Shown in pieces: positions 51,603-61,000 of a DNA stretch of 64,000 nt. Position numbers and translations under genes: made by a program. Source of the DNA: JAAXKN01 sp036261625 (lineage in GTDB: Bacteria; Bacteroidota; Ignavibacteria; Ignavibacteriales; SURF-24); assembly GCA_036261625.1 (NCBI GenBank), contig DATAKL010000025.1, positions 20,414 through 84,413 of the forward strand, given 5' to 3'. A model generated the notes under the pieces. That model ran no database searches. It was not told the origin of the DNA and saw only the letters and a program-made list of their open reading frames with translations. How positions within the stretch are numbered: the first letter of the stretch is position 1; the number at the start of each line of letters is the position of its first letter.

Positions 51603-51829
51603 AAGGCAGAGTAAAAAAGCAATGCTCCGGCCTTGTTCATTTCTCTAACTGGCCCATTCATGAGACGGATCTCACCTTCTGAAATCCGGGGAAAGGCCTT
51701 AGTCCGCCTTTAATAAAAATTTCCCCTGTGCTCCTTTTGCCCATATGTACTTTTCTGCAGAAATTAAAATTATTTTTGTGATGGCTGTCATTGCTTTTCT
51801 CATCTTCTGACATATTGCTTTAATGTTAG

Positions 51830-51858
51830 TTGACATTTACTTTAATTATACTTACCAT
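51830..51858 (+). promoter_or_regulatory. possible promoter of the head-gene cluster
   Basis: TTGACA at 51830-51835 and TACCAT at 51853-51858 with a 17-bp spacer, about 39 bp before the portal start. Only pattern similarity supports it. Confidence 0.35.
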
Positions 51859-51896
51859 ATTACAGAGATTGTAAAACAATACTTCAACAATCCAAA

Positions 51897-53093
51897 ATGA
51901 AACTCTACAACCGGCTCCTTAACGGTTTCTTAAAACTCCTTCAGTCACAAAGCTACTCAGATTTCCGGTTTACCACAGGCGAGGATTCACCAGGTTCATA
52001 TGCCGGACTGAACAGGTTTTCACAGAAGCAGCAGCTTTACAATGAAATTAAAAGCTGGGTATTTTCTGCTATTACACTCAGAAGCGAGGACGTGGCTAAA
52101 ACCCCTTTCCGGCTTTACCGCCGATCAGTCAGGAATAACCGGACAGTGGTTGAGGAAGTGTTCGATCATCCCTTCGTGCGTATTATGAAGGACCCGGGCT
52201 ATGACATGTCCTGGTATGAACTTATGCTTATGACTGTACAGAATATGGATGCCATTGGCGACATGTACTGGCTTTTAGAGCGCAACCGCATGGATGTTAT
52301 TTCGCGCATACATCCGATACTTCCCGAATTTATCAGGATAGCGCCCGGGGAAAATGACCTGATAAGGTGCTATATCTACAGATCCGCTCAGGAGAAGACT
52401 GCAATAAGGAAAGAGGACATTATTCATTTCAAGCACCAGAAGGCAGGGGATCTTTATTACGGGCAGAGCATCATATTGGCAATAGCCGATATCATTAATG
52501 TAAACAACCTGGAGCTTGCCTTTCAGGTAGAGAGCTTCAATCAGCCTGTGCCGCCGGTTTCCCTTGAGACAGATAAGGATCTGGGACTTGAAGCGGCGCG
52601 TGAACTTCAGCAGCAGTTCCGCCATAAGTATGGAGGCGTGCGCAGGATCTCTTCCGTACCTGTACTGGACAACGGACTGAGGCTTAATATACACAAAATG
52701 TCGGCAAAGGAGCTGGATTTTTCGGCCTCCAGGAAGAATGTCCGCGATGAGATTCTTGGCGCCTTCAGGGTGCCCGCAAGCAAGCTTGGGATTGCCTCGG
52801 ATGTAAACCGCGCCAATGCCGAGGCTGCAAATTTCACATACCTCAGCAATGCAATTGAACCTCTCTGCAGGTACTTTTCCATCAAACTGACACAGCTGGT
52901 TCAAAAGGAATTCGGAGAAAGCCTCTTTGTCAGGCACGACGACGTTGTGCCGCGCGATCTGGAGCTAAGGCTAAAATATTACGAGAACGGGCTCAAATAC
53001 GGCTGGCTCAGCGCCGAAGAGATCAGGCAGGAGGAGGGATGGGGTCCGACGTCCAACGTCCGACGTCCAACGTCTGAAGCCAAAAAAGGATAA
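51897..53093 (+). CDS. HK97-family phage portal protein
   Basis: 398 residues. The portal fold is recognisable: an N-terminal region with FSAITLRSEDVAKTPFRLY, then IHPILPEFIRI, EDIIHFKHQKAGDLYYGQSI, and the C-terminal NVRDEILGAFRVPASKLGI followed by ANAEAANFTYLSNAIEPLC. The portal ring is the DNA gateway of the procapsid. The last residues (PTSNVRRPTSE, about 384-394) are encoded by a GTCCGAC/GTCCAAC heptamer array, so the original C-terminus has been altered or extended by a repeat. No clear ribosome-binding site; it opens the head cluster. Confidence 0.92.
   Translation: MKLYNRLLNGFLKLLQSQSYSDFRFTTGEDSPGSYAGLNRFSQKQQLYNEIKSWVFSAITLRSEDVAKTPFRLYRRSVRNNRTVVEEVFDHPFVRIMKDPGYDMSWYELMLMTVQNMDAIGDMYWLLERNRMDVISRIHPILPEFIRIAPGENDLIRCYIYRSAQEKTAIRKEDIIHFKHQKAGDLYYGQSIILAIADIINVNNLELAFQVESFNQPVPPVSLETDKDLGLEAARELQQQFRHKYGGVRRISSVPVLDNGLRLNIHKMSAKELDFSASRKNVRDEILGAFRVPASKLGIASDVNRANAEAANFTYLSNAIEPLCRYFSIKLTQLVQKEFGESLFVRHDDVVPRDLELRLKYYENGLKYGWLSAEEIRQEEGWGPTSNVRRPTSEAKKG
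53044..53075. repeat. heptamer repeat inside the portal gene (array F)
   Basis: Units GTCCGAC, GTCCAAC, GTCCGAC, GTCCAAC and GTCTGAA, a GTTCRAC-family variant, in frame and just before the stop codon of the portal gene. Confidence 0.9.
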
Positions 53094-53128
53094 ATGGCTA
53101 TTTAATGCAAACTTAGATTGGGGGTCGT

Positions 53129-53704
53129 ATGGAAAAAATGAATCAGTTGCTTTTTTCTGAAGTGCGGCAGGCGGAGAATAAAATTCTTAAATGCTACATC
53201 GTTACTGCCGGTGTAAACCGCGGGGGGCGCAAAATTGATCCCCAGGGGGGACAATTTGACGACTACCTTAAAAGCCCGGTTGTGCTCGCATTCCATGATG
53301 AAACCAAGGTCATCGGACGCTGCGTGGATCTGAGCGTCGAATCGGGCGGAATACTTGCCTCCTTTGAATTCAATCACACCACTCTGGCAGAGGATATTTT
53401 CAGGCTTTATGAAGGAGGATTTCTTACTAGCTGGTCTATAGGTTTTCTGCCCCTTGAAATGAAAACAGAAAAAGAAGGCGGCAAAGAGGTACTGCACATT
53501 ACAAGCTGGATGCTCCTGGAAGTCTCGGCTGTCTCAGTCCCAATGGATGCCGATGCCGTAACGGTGGCAATAGGACAGGGGCTGATACACGACACTCTCC
53601 TGCTCCAAAGCCTGGGTAAAAAGCCTGTGAGCGGTTTTGAGGATCTCTTAAAAGAAATCCCTGCTTTTGCTGCAGAGTATGCAATGAAGGTAAAAGGCAA
53701 ATAG
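53129..53704 (+). CDS. HK97-family prohead protease
   Basis: 191 residues. The S78-type protease pattern is present: VVLAFHDETKVIGR (His56), FLTSWSIGFLPLE (Ser103) and WMLLEVSAVSVPMD (Glu131). It cleaves the capsid scaffold or delta domain during maturation. GGGGGTCGT precedes the ATG. The downstream capsid has a Glu/Lys-rich N-terminal region (about 1-70) suited to be cleaved. Confidence 0.88.
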   Translation: MEKMNQLLFSEVRQAENKILKCYIVTAGVNRGGRKIDPQGGQFDDYLKSPVVLAFHDETKVIGRCVDLSVESGGILASFEFNHTTLAEDIFRLYEGGFLTSWSIGFLPLEMKTEKEGGKEVLHITSWMLLEVSAVSVPMDADAVTVAIGQGLIHDTLLLQSLGKKPVSGFEDLLKEIPAFAAEYAMKVKGK

Positions 53705-53860
53705 TATTTAAAGTCCCGTGCTTCACGGGCAGTCTTCAAATGTCATATCAAAAAATTCTGCGGGCACAACAGCTGCCTGCCGGAGAAAACAATTCACAAC
53801 TTTTTAATTAGTCGTCCTAAATAATTCCACACTTAACAAACATTTCCAGAGGAGGATCTT

Positions 53861-54976
53861 ATGGAAAACGGCGTAATTCAGCTTTCGAAAGAGGAATTCC
53901 TAGCGCTGCAGACTCAGGCAGTAGATCAGGCCGTAAAGGCGCTCGGAATGGATAAGATTGATGCCAGGTACAAAATCAATCCCCGGCAGGAGGAAACTGA
54001 ACAGCTTAAGGCAAACAAAAAGGAGCGCTTCCTTCAGCTCCTGACCTGCATGCACAACAAGCAGTTTGAACCTATTCTTCAGCAGGCGCTCTCGGAAGGC
54101 GTAGCCTCCGACGGAGGCTACCTGGTGCCGGAGGAAGTGGCAGGCGATATTCTACATTTTGTAAATGAATACGGCGTTCTCAGGCGCTACGGATCTTATT
54201 TTGATATGAGCCGCATTAAATCCGACAGTCTCCATATCCCCCGCCTCCTGTCCGACATATCCGTCAGCTGGGTTAACGAGAAGTCAGCCATATCTATCAG
54301 CGAACCCTCATTCGAAGACGTGAGTCTCGTTCTTAAAAAAGCAGCTGCTATCTCAACTGTCACAGAGGAACTGCTAAGTGACAGTCTTATAGTGCTTTAC
54401 GACTTTCTTATGGAGCGTTACGGAGAGCGTATTGCGTATGCTGAGGACAACCAGGCTTTTGCCGGATCGGGCACTCCTTTTACAGGCGTACTTAATGCCT
54501 CAGGGGTTAATAATATCACGCTTACAGGCACAGGCCTGACAAGCCTGAACTACGACAGCCTTGTCGACATGCAGAGCTGCCTGTCCACTGCCAAGCTGAG
54601 AGGCGCCAGGTGGTTTGCCCACCCCACCATTTTCGGCGAGATAAGGAAAATTAAGGACTCGGCCGGAAACCCGATACTTGTAAAACCAAATAACGGTCCG
54701 GTAGAAGAACTCATGGGCTACCCGGTTGAGAAAGTGGATGCAATGCCCTCCAAGACTTCTGTAGCCGCAAATACGCCTTTCCTGGCCTTCGGAAATGCAA
54801 GACATATTGGACTTGCCGGCAAGGGGGAGATAGCCTTCAAGATTTCAGACAGCGCAGTCGTCAACAGCGAAAGCATGTTCGAACGGGCTGAACAGGCGCT
54901 CAGGGCAATGGAACGCGTCGGAATTGCAGTGCTTCTGCCCGGGGGATTTTCTGTGGCGAAAACCGCAGCAGCCTAA
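53861..54976 (+). CDS. HK97-fold major capsid protein
   Basis: 371 residues. An N-terminal Glu/Lys-rich delta-like region (about 1-75) precedes the HK97-like capsid: GGYLVPEEVAGDILHFVNEY, VSWVNEKSAISISEPSFEDV, LLSDSLIVLYDFLMERYGER, and NQAFAGSGTPFTGVLNASG, then HPTIFGEIRKIKDSAGNPIL and YPVEKVDAMPSKT. These are hallmark phage-capsid segments. A very strong AGAGGAGG precedes the ATG, suiting high expression. No stop or frameshift. The protease and portal genes lie upstream. Confidence 0.93.
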   Translation: MENGVIQLSKEEFLALQTQAVDQAVKALGMDKIDARYKINPRQEETEQLKANKKERFLQLLTCMHNKQFEPILQQALSEGVASDGGYLVPEEVAGDILHFVNEYGVLRRYGSYFDMSRIKSDSLHIPRLLSDISVSWVNEKSAISISEPSFEDVSLVLKKAAAISTVTEELLSDSLIVLYDFLMERYGERIAYAEDNQAFAGSGTPFTGVLNASGVNNITLTGTGLTSLNYDSLVDMQSCLSTAKLRGARWFAHPTIFGEIRKIKDSAGNPILVKPNNGPVEELMGYPVEKVDAMPSKTSVAANTPFLAFGNARHIGLAGKGEIAFKISDSAVVNSESMFERAEQALRAMERVGIAVLLPGGFSVAKTAAA

Positions 54977-54979
54977 AGC

Positions 54980-55005
54980 AGAGGTAAAGGTATAGGTAAA
55001 GGTTT
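54980..55005. repeat. AGGTAW-type hexamer repeat
   Basis: AGAGGTAAAGGTATAGGTAA-type array of four degenerate hexamers between the capsid and connector genes. Confidence 0.7.
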
Positions 55006-55033
55006 GGTTTTTATAAGTCAGGGAGGATTGACT

Positions 55034-55609
55034 ATGAAAAGCAATCAGATCATCTCACTCTCCGAATTGAAGGACTATCTGGCCTGGAATAAAACAGACA
55101 ATTCCAAAGATGCCTTCTTCGATTTCCTTATCGACGCCGTGAGCCAGATAATGGAAGACTACTGCAGCACAAAACTAAAGGAAACTTCTGTTACAGAAAC
55201 CCTTTCGGGCGACGGCTCTCATCTTTTAATTCTCAGCAACAGGCACGTCACTTCCCTGACTTCTCTGAAATTCCGCGAGGACACGGAATTTAAGGATTGT
55301 TTTTCCAGCCCTGAGGAAATGAACCAGATAGTGCTCTACAGGGGAAAGTTCCTCTACAGGTGCAAAGGATGCTTTGAGGAAGGGGTTCTGAATTATCAGG
55401 TATCCTACACCTGCGGTTATGCCGAAGTCCCTCCGGAGCTGAAGATAGTGGCAATGGAAATGTGCACACTAGCCTACCAGAACTCCCTGCATGGGGAAGG
55501 AAGGCTTGGACTTCTGGCCAGTCGCCCGGGAAGTGTCAGAATGTTTTTCATGGATGAACTTCCCTCACACAGGACTGTGCTGATGAAGTACATGAATGTG
55601 AAGATTTAG
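55034..55609 (+). CDS. gp6-like head-tail connector protein
   Basis: 191 residues. GGGAGG precedes the ATG at 55034; an upstream in-frame start covers low-complexity sequence. Features match head-tail connector proteins: ISLSELKDYLAWN, DFLIDAVSQIMEDYCSTKL, then a beta region and YTCGYAEVPPELKIVAMEMC with a helical tail (MCTLAYQNSLHGEG). It should form the ring below the portal. This is the last clearly head-related gene of the cluster. Confidence 0.83.
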   Translation: MKSNQIISLSELKDYLAWNKTDNSKDAFFDFLIDAVSQIMEDYCSTKLKETSVTETLSGDGSHLLILSNRHVTSLTSLKFREDTEFKDCFSSPEEMNQIVLYRGKFLYRCKGCFEEGVLNYQVSYTCGYAEVPPELKIVAMEMCTLAYQNSLHGEGRLGLLASRPGSVRMFFMDELPSHRTVLMKYMNVKI

Positions 55610-55696
55610 GTCCGGCGTTAGGAAATCACTTTTATCATAATCATAACACATTTTAATTTAAAGGGTTAACAGTTTCATTTGACAAACGGGTTTAAT

Positions 55697-56902
55697 ATGT
55701 ATCCTGCAAGAAATTTTTGTGTGGTTGAGGTTAAGGCAGGCTTTGATGAGCTTGCCGTGAGCGTTGAACTCCTCGACGGTGAGGCATCCAGGCTGCCCGA
55801 TCCGGCCTCCGAAGGAAGCTTTAATCTAGTGTGGTTTAACTATACGGATTATAAAAATCCCGCTGATGATCCGCACAGGGAGATCGTAAAAGTAACAGCC
55901 ATAGCGGGTAATTTTTTAACTTTAGAGCGCGGGCAGGAAGGCATTGTGTCCAGCACGAAGAACGCGCCCGGGAGGATATACAAGATGATGCTTGCCTTTA
56001 CGAGAGCAGCTTATGAGGAGCTTATAAACGGCAGGCATGGCACAATAACAGGAAATACTTTCGGAAATGAACGGGGCACGGATTCATCGGATTTCCAGTT
56101 TGTGAGAAACGCCGATACGCAGGTGGCCTCGGGAGCATCGAGTTTTATAGCCTCAGGTATGAACAATACTGCAAGCGGCAACTGTTCCTTTGCATCAGGG
56201 GCAGATAATCTGGCCTCGGGTCAGTTCAGCCATTCTGAAGGGCATTACAACACATCCTCCTCCACGGGTTCACATTCCGAAGGTTATTTCAGTACCGCAG
56301 GAGGCGTAGCCTCTCACGCCGAGGGACAGACCTGCCAGGCTTCAGGAAATTCATCACATGCTGAAGGATATCTGGCAACGGCTCAAGGGAGTTATTCTCA
56401 TGCCGAAGGAGCCCATACCACAGCCCTGGGATCCTGCAGCCACGCCGAAGGCAACGGCGCAATTGCCAGACTTAAGGGGGAACATGCAGGTGCATCGGGC
56501 TATATAAATGAATATGGAGATGCACAATACACCAGACTTACACTTTGCGGCCTGACACAGGACGGGAATCCGTCCGAAATATTCCTCTGCCCTCCCTCGG
56601 AAAGGATTGTCCTGGAAGACAACATCTCTGCAGGATTCCGCGCCATGATCGCAGCTCATGCTGCCGCAAACGCATCCGATGCGGCGTTTATCGAAATTAA
56701 AGGTGTTGTTATCCGCCTTTCGGGAGCAGCATCGGTACAGCTTTCGCCATGCATCAAAAACGTCATCTGGAAGGCCTCATCCTCCTGGGATGCAAATTTT
56801 GATGCTGATACATTAAATGGTGCTCTCAGGCTCAAGGTATCGGGCGAATCGGCTAAAACCGTGCGCTGGATTGCAGTAGTGGAAATGGCAAAGGTGAAGT
56901 AA
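55697..56902 (+). CDS. phage-type fibre/adhesin with SHAEG repeats
   Basis: 401 residues from the ATG at 55697 (a TTG at 55679 would add six). The N-terminal part (about 1-115) is a beta-rich attachment domain (VVEVKAGFDELAVSVELLDG; ERGQEGIVSSTKNAPG). The middle (about 135-250) has YadA-head-like 14-residue repeats with SHSEG/SHAEG cores (ASGNSSHAEG, SYSHAEGAHTTALG), which form trimeric beta-rolls. The C-terminal region (about 265-401) is globular. Similar repeats occur in phage tail fibres and receptor-binding proteins. It is the only fibre-like gene, and no tail genes are found. Confidence 0.72.
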   Translation: MYPARNFCVVEVKAGFDELAVSVELLDGEASRLPDPASEGSFNLVWFNYTDYKNPADDPHREIVKVTAIAGNFLTLERGQEGIVSSTKNAPGRIYKMMLAFTRAAYEELINGRHGTITGNTFGNERGTDSSDFQFVRNADTQVASGASSFIASGMNNTASGNCSFASGADNLASGQFSHSEGHYNTSSSTGSHSEGYFSTAGGVASHAEGQTCQASGNSSHAEGYLATAQGSYSHAEGAHTTALGSCSHAEGNGAIARLKGEHAGASGYINEYGDAQYTRLTLCGLTQDGNPSEIFLCPPSERIVLEDNISAGFRAMIAAHAAANASDAAFIEIKGVVIRLSGAASVQLSPCIKNVIWKASSSWDANFDADTLNGALRLKVSGESAKTVRWIAVVEMAKVK

Positions 56903-56941
56903 CGTTCAACGTGCGACGTTCAACGTGCGACGTTCAACGTC
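56901..56941. repeat. 7-bp tandem repeat, GTTCRAC family (array G)
   Basis: Five to six units (GTTCAAC, GTGCGAC, GTTCAAC, GTGCGAC, GTTCAAC) beginning at the stop codon of the fibre gene. Confidence 0.9.
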
Positions 56942-56974
56942 AATACAGGGTTTGATAAAGTTGGGAGAATAAAA

Positions 56975-57559
56975 ATGCTGGGAAGTCATGCATATAGTGC
57001 AGTCCCATTCGGTCTGGCCGGCGATCCGGGCCTTGAGATCGGGAATTTCAACTACCGGCACCTGATTTTGAGGGCTTTGAAGCAGAATCTGGAGGCTGTT
57101 AGAAAGGCTAACGGCTTTAAGGCCGATATCAAACGTGTAATATACGGAAAACCAGATCTCCCCATGAAGAACGGCGAGGTTCTTATCTATTCCATACGCG
57201 ACGTGGCTGTTCTTAACTACCAGGGTGATTCTGTGGATCGCAACAGCTATCTTATCAGGTCATCTTCCAGAATACGCAATATTTACGTGGGACTTCGTCT
57301 TTTAGTAAAAAATGAACTCCCGGGCGAAATATCTGACAGCATCATTGAATTCAGGGAAGATTACGCTGATTCACTGATTAAGGGGCTTTACGGCAGGTAT
57401 GCCCCGGCTAGACAGCTTTATACACTTCTAATGGATGGAATTGCAAACGACTCGGGCCTTGTGGCTTTCGATATCTCGCAGAATAAGGAATACACTTTTG
57501 CCGGCGATCTGGTGCTTGAGACAGAAGTCTTATTTCAGTACAAGGAAAAGTTCTATTAA
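56975..57559 (+). CDS. hypothetical protein of the head module
   Basis: 194 residues, alpha/beta, soluble. GGGAG precedes the ATG. The end (AGDLVLETEVLFQYKEKFY) and the mid-part (YAPARQLYTLLMDGIANDSG) resemble short neck or tail-completion proteins in length and position but no family was recognised. It is downstream of the fibre gene. Function unknown. Confidence 0.6.
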   Translation: MLGSHAYSAVPFGLAGDPGLEIGNFNYRHLILRALKQNLEAVRKANGFKADIKRVIYGKPDLPMKNGEVLIYSIRDVAVLNYQGDSVDRNSYLIRSSSRIRNIYVGLRLLVKNELPGEISDSIIEFREDYADSLIKGLYGRYAPARQLYTLLMDGIANDSGLVAFDISQNKEYTFAGDLVLETEVLFQYKEKFY

Positions 57560-57565
57560 ACGGAC

Positions 57566-57608
57566 ATTCAACCTCAAACCTCGAACCTCGCACTTCGAAC
57601 CTCGAACC
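57566..57608. repeat. 7-bp tandem repeat, ACCTCGA family
   Basis: About five units (ACCTCAA, ACCTCGA, ACCTCGC, ACTTCGA, ACCTCGA) with a 7-bp period, between the hypothetical gene and the small membrane protein gene. Confidence 0.8.
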
Positions 57609-57624
57609 AAAAGGAGACTGAGAT

Positions 57625-57858
57625 ATGTCAAATATTATGATTTCTGTAGTATCCTCACTGATTATTGCGGTGGTGCTGGGAGCTTTTGCCATCCTGAGAA
57701 GAGGAATTGTAAAACTTCTTAGAAGAATGGAACTGCTGACGCACAAGATCAATGCCCTTGTATATGCAATTTCCAAGGATTCAAAGAACGGCATTATGCT
57801 CTATTACCGCGAATATCTCGAAGGAACGATAAAAGAGGATGAGTTTGTGGGAAGGTGA
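57625..57858 (+). CDS. small membrane protein at the end of the head module
   Basis: 77 residues: one N-terminal membrane helix (about 3-24) and a basic, helical cytoplasmic part (ILRRGIVKLLRRMELLTHKI). AAGGAG precedes the ATG. It might act like a holin or an anchor, but it is only one helix and no lysis partner is present. Function unknown. Confidence 0.6.
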   Translation: MSNIMISVVSSLIIAVVLGAFAILRRGIVKLLRRMELLTHKINALVYAISKDSKNGIMLYYREYLEGTIKEDEFVGR

Positions 57859-57860
57859 AA

Positions 57861-57972
57861 AACGTTCAACGTATTAACGTTCGACGTTCGACGTTCGACG
57901 TTCGACGTTCGACGTTCGACGTTCGACGTTCGACGTTCGACGTTCAACGTTCGACGTTCAACGTTCGACGTC
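57861..57972. repeat. 7-bp tandem repeat, GTTCRAC family (array H, longest)
   Basis: About 15 units, mostly GTTCGAC, with GTTCAAC near both ends. It lies between the head module and the terminator at 57984. Confidence 0.95.
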
Positions 57973-57983
57973 TGAGATTAAGG

Positions 57984-58008
57984 AAGGGCTGCCCTGGGGG
58001 CAGCCCTT
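57984..58008. terminator. bidirectional terminator between head module and SdrD_B gene
   Basis: 10-bp stem AAGGGCTGCC / GGCAGCCCTT with a short GC loop and a TTTT run on the plus side. It sits between convergent genes. Confidence 0.8.
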
Positions 58009-58029
58009 TTCAATTATGGCGTATACAAA

Positions 58030-61000
58030 TTACTTGGACAGCATCATCTTTTTGGTCATTATAACGTTGCTGCCGCTTAATCTGTAGATATACATGCCTG
58101 AAGGCATCCTGGATGCATCAAAAGTAACCATGTGGTATCCTATGGGAAGTTCACGGTCTAAAAGTGTTGCAACTTCCTGCCCCAGCATGTTGAATACCCT
58201 CAGCGCATACTGCCCTGCAGATGGAACCGCAAACTCAATAGTAGTTGACGGGTTGAACGGGTTCGGGTAGTTCTGCTGCAGGGTGAATTCAGTAGGTATT
58301 TCGGATCCTCTCGTAACGCCTGTAGTAGAAAGGACCAGAGCTACCGGTTTTCCGATTGAAGTCGTGCCTTCGGCGACATCAAAACATGTACTTTGTCCGT
58401 TTATACCGAATTCAGCGTTAACATCCTGACTGCCTCCATTCTGAACTGCATTTCCCATCTTAAAGCCGTCAGGAACGATGATCTGAAGATAATAGCTCTC
58501 AACCGGTATGTCCCTGAATGTGAAAAGTCCCGCGGCATCCGTCTTAACACTCTGAATGAGCGTGCTGTTTGAGCACTGATACAGCTCAACCGTAACGCCC
58601 TGGATACCTGGTTCACCTTCATCTTTCAGCCCGTTGTTATTATTATCTTTCCACACGTAGTTGCAAGCAGTTGTTGTGGCAAGATACATGCCGCAGTCGA
58701 TAGTCATGTTTACCTCATCCGGAAGAACGTCATAGAATCTGGTCATTGCGCTATTCGGGCATACATCTGAATCAAATTTGTCATTACTGCCCTGATCAAG
58801 AGCAGTAAACGCATAGCCCTTCGGCACGTAGAACTTCACTGCATAACTTGTATTGGATGTAACATTCTTAAAGATGTATTTACCGTCACTATCTGTTTTA
58901 GTTGCGGCAACAGGTTTATTAACCCCGCACATATAGAGTTCAACGTTGACGTTGCACAGACCCTTTTCGCCCTGATCCTGAACACCGTTCTTATTGCCGT
59001 CTATCCATACAAAGTCGCCGATTGTGGCCGGCGGAGTCGGGTACAGGCCTGCATCAACCGTCATATTGGTTTCACACGGGTTAAGTTTTATGCAGGCAGT
59101 GTGTTTCATTGAAGGAATTACGTCCGAATCCTTCCAGTCATCAGTCTGGTCAGGTTTGGTTATTGTATAGTTGCAGGGAACAACTATCTCTATGCAGTAA
59201 TATCCGGCCTTGAGATGGGAAAACAAATACTTGCCTGTTTTATCTGTCTTAGTAGTAGCAATCAGGTTTCCGCAGCCGCACGGGTTATTTGCATTTGTAT
59301 GGTCACTTGTGCATGCGTGCAGTTTAACTTCAACGCATTCTATTCCGTTTTCGCCTGCATCCTGAATTCCGTTCCTGTTGCAGTCGTTCCAGACCAGGTC
59401 GCCAATGCTGCCATTTTCGCATACAACTTTGCACAGGCCGGCATCAACATCGTTGTGATTCTCCCCTTGAGCAAGGGTAACTGGATCTGTCCAGCCGTTC
59501 TGGTCGGCATCGGAATCCTTAGCATCGTTATGGTTTTCATCAACATCTTCTATAGTAAACTTTTCAAAATCTCCAGGAAGAATAAATCTGAGGCGGTAAG
59601 TACCGGCCTCAAGTTTTGAGAAAACATAGCGGCCGTACTCGTCGGTCCTGGTTTCTTTTAAAAAGAAAGAATGACCATCGTCATATCTATAAAGTTTTAC
59701 TTCCACGTATCCGACACCTTTTTCGGCCAAGCCCTGTATTCCGTCGCAGTCCTTATCATACCATACCAGGTCTCCAATTGAGCCTCGATGGATCGAGATG
59801 AGTCCAGCGTCAACACAAGTAATATTTTTAGCTGACTGACTTGATGGATCGAGCAGGAATGAGACTGTATAACCATAGTCAGCGCCAGGTGCCGGATCAG
59901 CATCGGAATTGTTTGTAACGGTAATTGCCCCGTTCCTTACTGTAAACTTAAAGTCCGATGGAGCGTTAAAGTGTACTTTATATGTACCGGGAATAAGATC
60001 CGAGAACAGGTAATATCCGCTGCCATTTGTTGTTGTAGTGCCCTTATAGGCAAAGTCGGTGCCGTCCCATCTGTAAAGGACCACCGTAACACTGGCGACT
60101 CCGGGTTCAAAGCCATCCTGTTCTCCATTGGCATTGACATCAAGCCAGACATAGTCGCCTATGCTGCCTGTTCCGGTTTCACCCATAATAGCACCCGCGT
60201 CTAAATGAGTAATTTCAGCATTGTTAGATACTGTAAAATTATCAGTCTGACCGGTGATTCGATCGGCATGGGAATCCTTCTGATCATTTCCGGCATTCTT
60301 TAAAGTAAAGGAATAACCGGAAGGTATATTAAACTTAACGTAGTACCCGCCAATGCCCACATTTTCGAACCTGTAGGTACCTATATCTCCGGCACCCCCT
60401 GTTGATTTTGTATTCATTGACTTATACAGAGTTCCGTCGGAGAGGTAGAGTTCCACAAGTTGACCGCCTATACCAGGTTCATTACTAACGCCGCCCTGCA
60501 GGCCATCCTTAACGTAAGTATCATCCCAGAGTCTTCCGCTGACCTTGGCATTACCGCTTGGCGGCTCATTACTCTTATAGACTCCGGCATCGATGTGTTC
60601 AATTTTTGCACTCGCCTTATCGATATAGACAGTGCCTGTAATTCCGGTTGCTGGGTCGGCATCGGAATCTCTGTTTGGATTAGCCGCATATTGGAGAGTA
60701 AAAGTATAGTCGCCCGGATTTACAAACTGTATATAATAAGTAGCACCTACTGTTAAACCATAGAAGTAATATCTTCCTGTCTGACCCGGGTCAGTAGAAG
60801 TGCTGGTGGTAGTTGATTTAATAATAGTTTTCTGGTCGTCACCAAGGAGATTGACAATCCACCCGCCGAGTCCGGGTTCAGTTGCCACTCCGCCCTGGAA
60901 TCCGTCGCCATTAGCATCAACCCACAATATTCCATTAATCTGGGGATTAGGGTTGTTATTCGGCACCTTGGCATACATACCGGCATCGACAAAGGTTTTA

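Noticed and set aside
53715..53729. CCCGTG-CTT-CACGGG hairpin after the protease gene
   Set aside because: Six-base stem with a three-base loop and no U-tract; too weak to call a terminator.
57855..58064. Plus-strand frame with repeated RRSTFDV peptides
   Set aside because: Translation of the 7-bp repeat (three units give 21 bp, seven codons). The frame is open by repeat structure alone and runs into the next gene's terminator.
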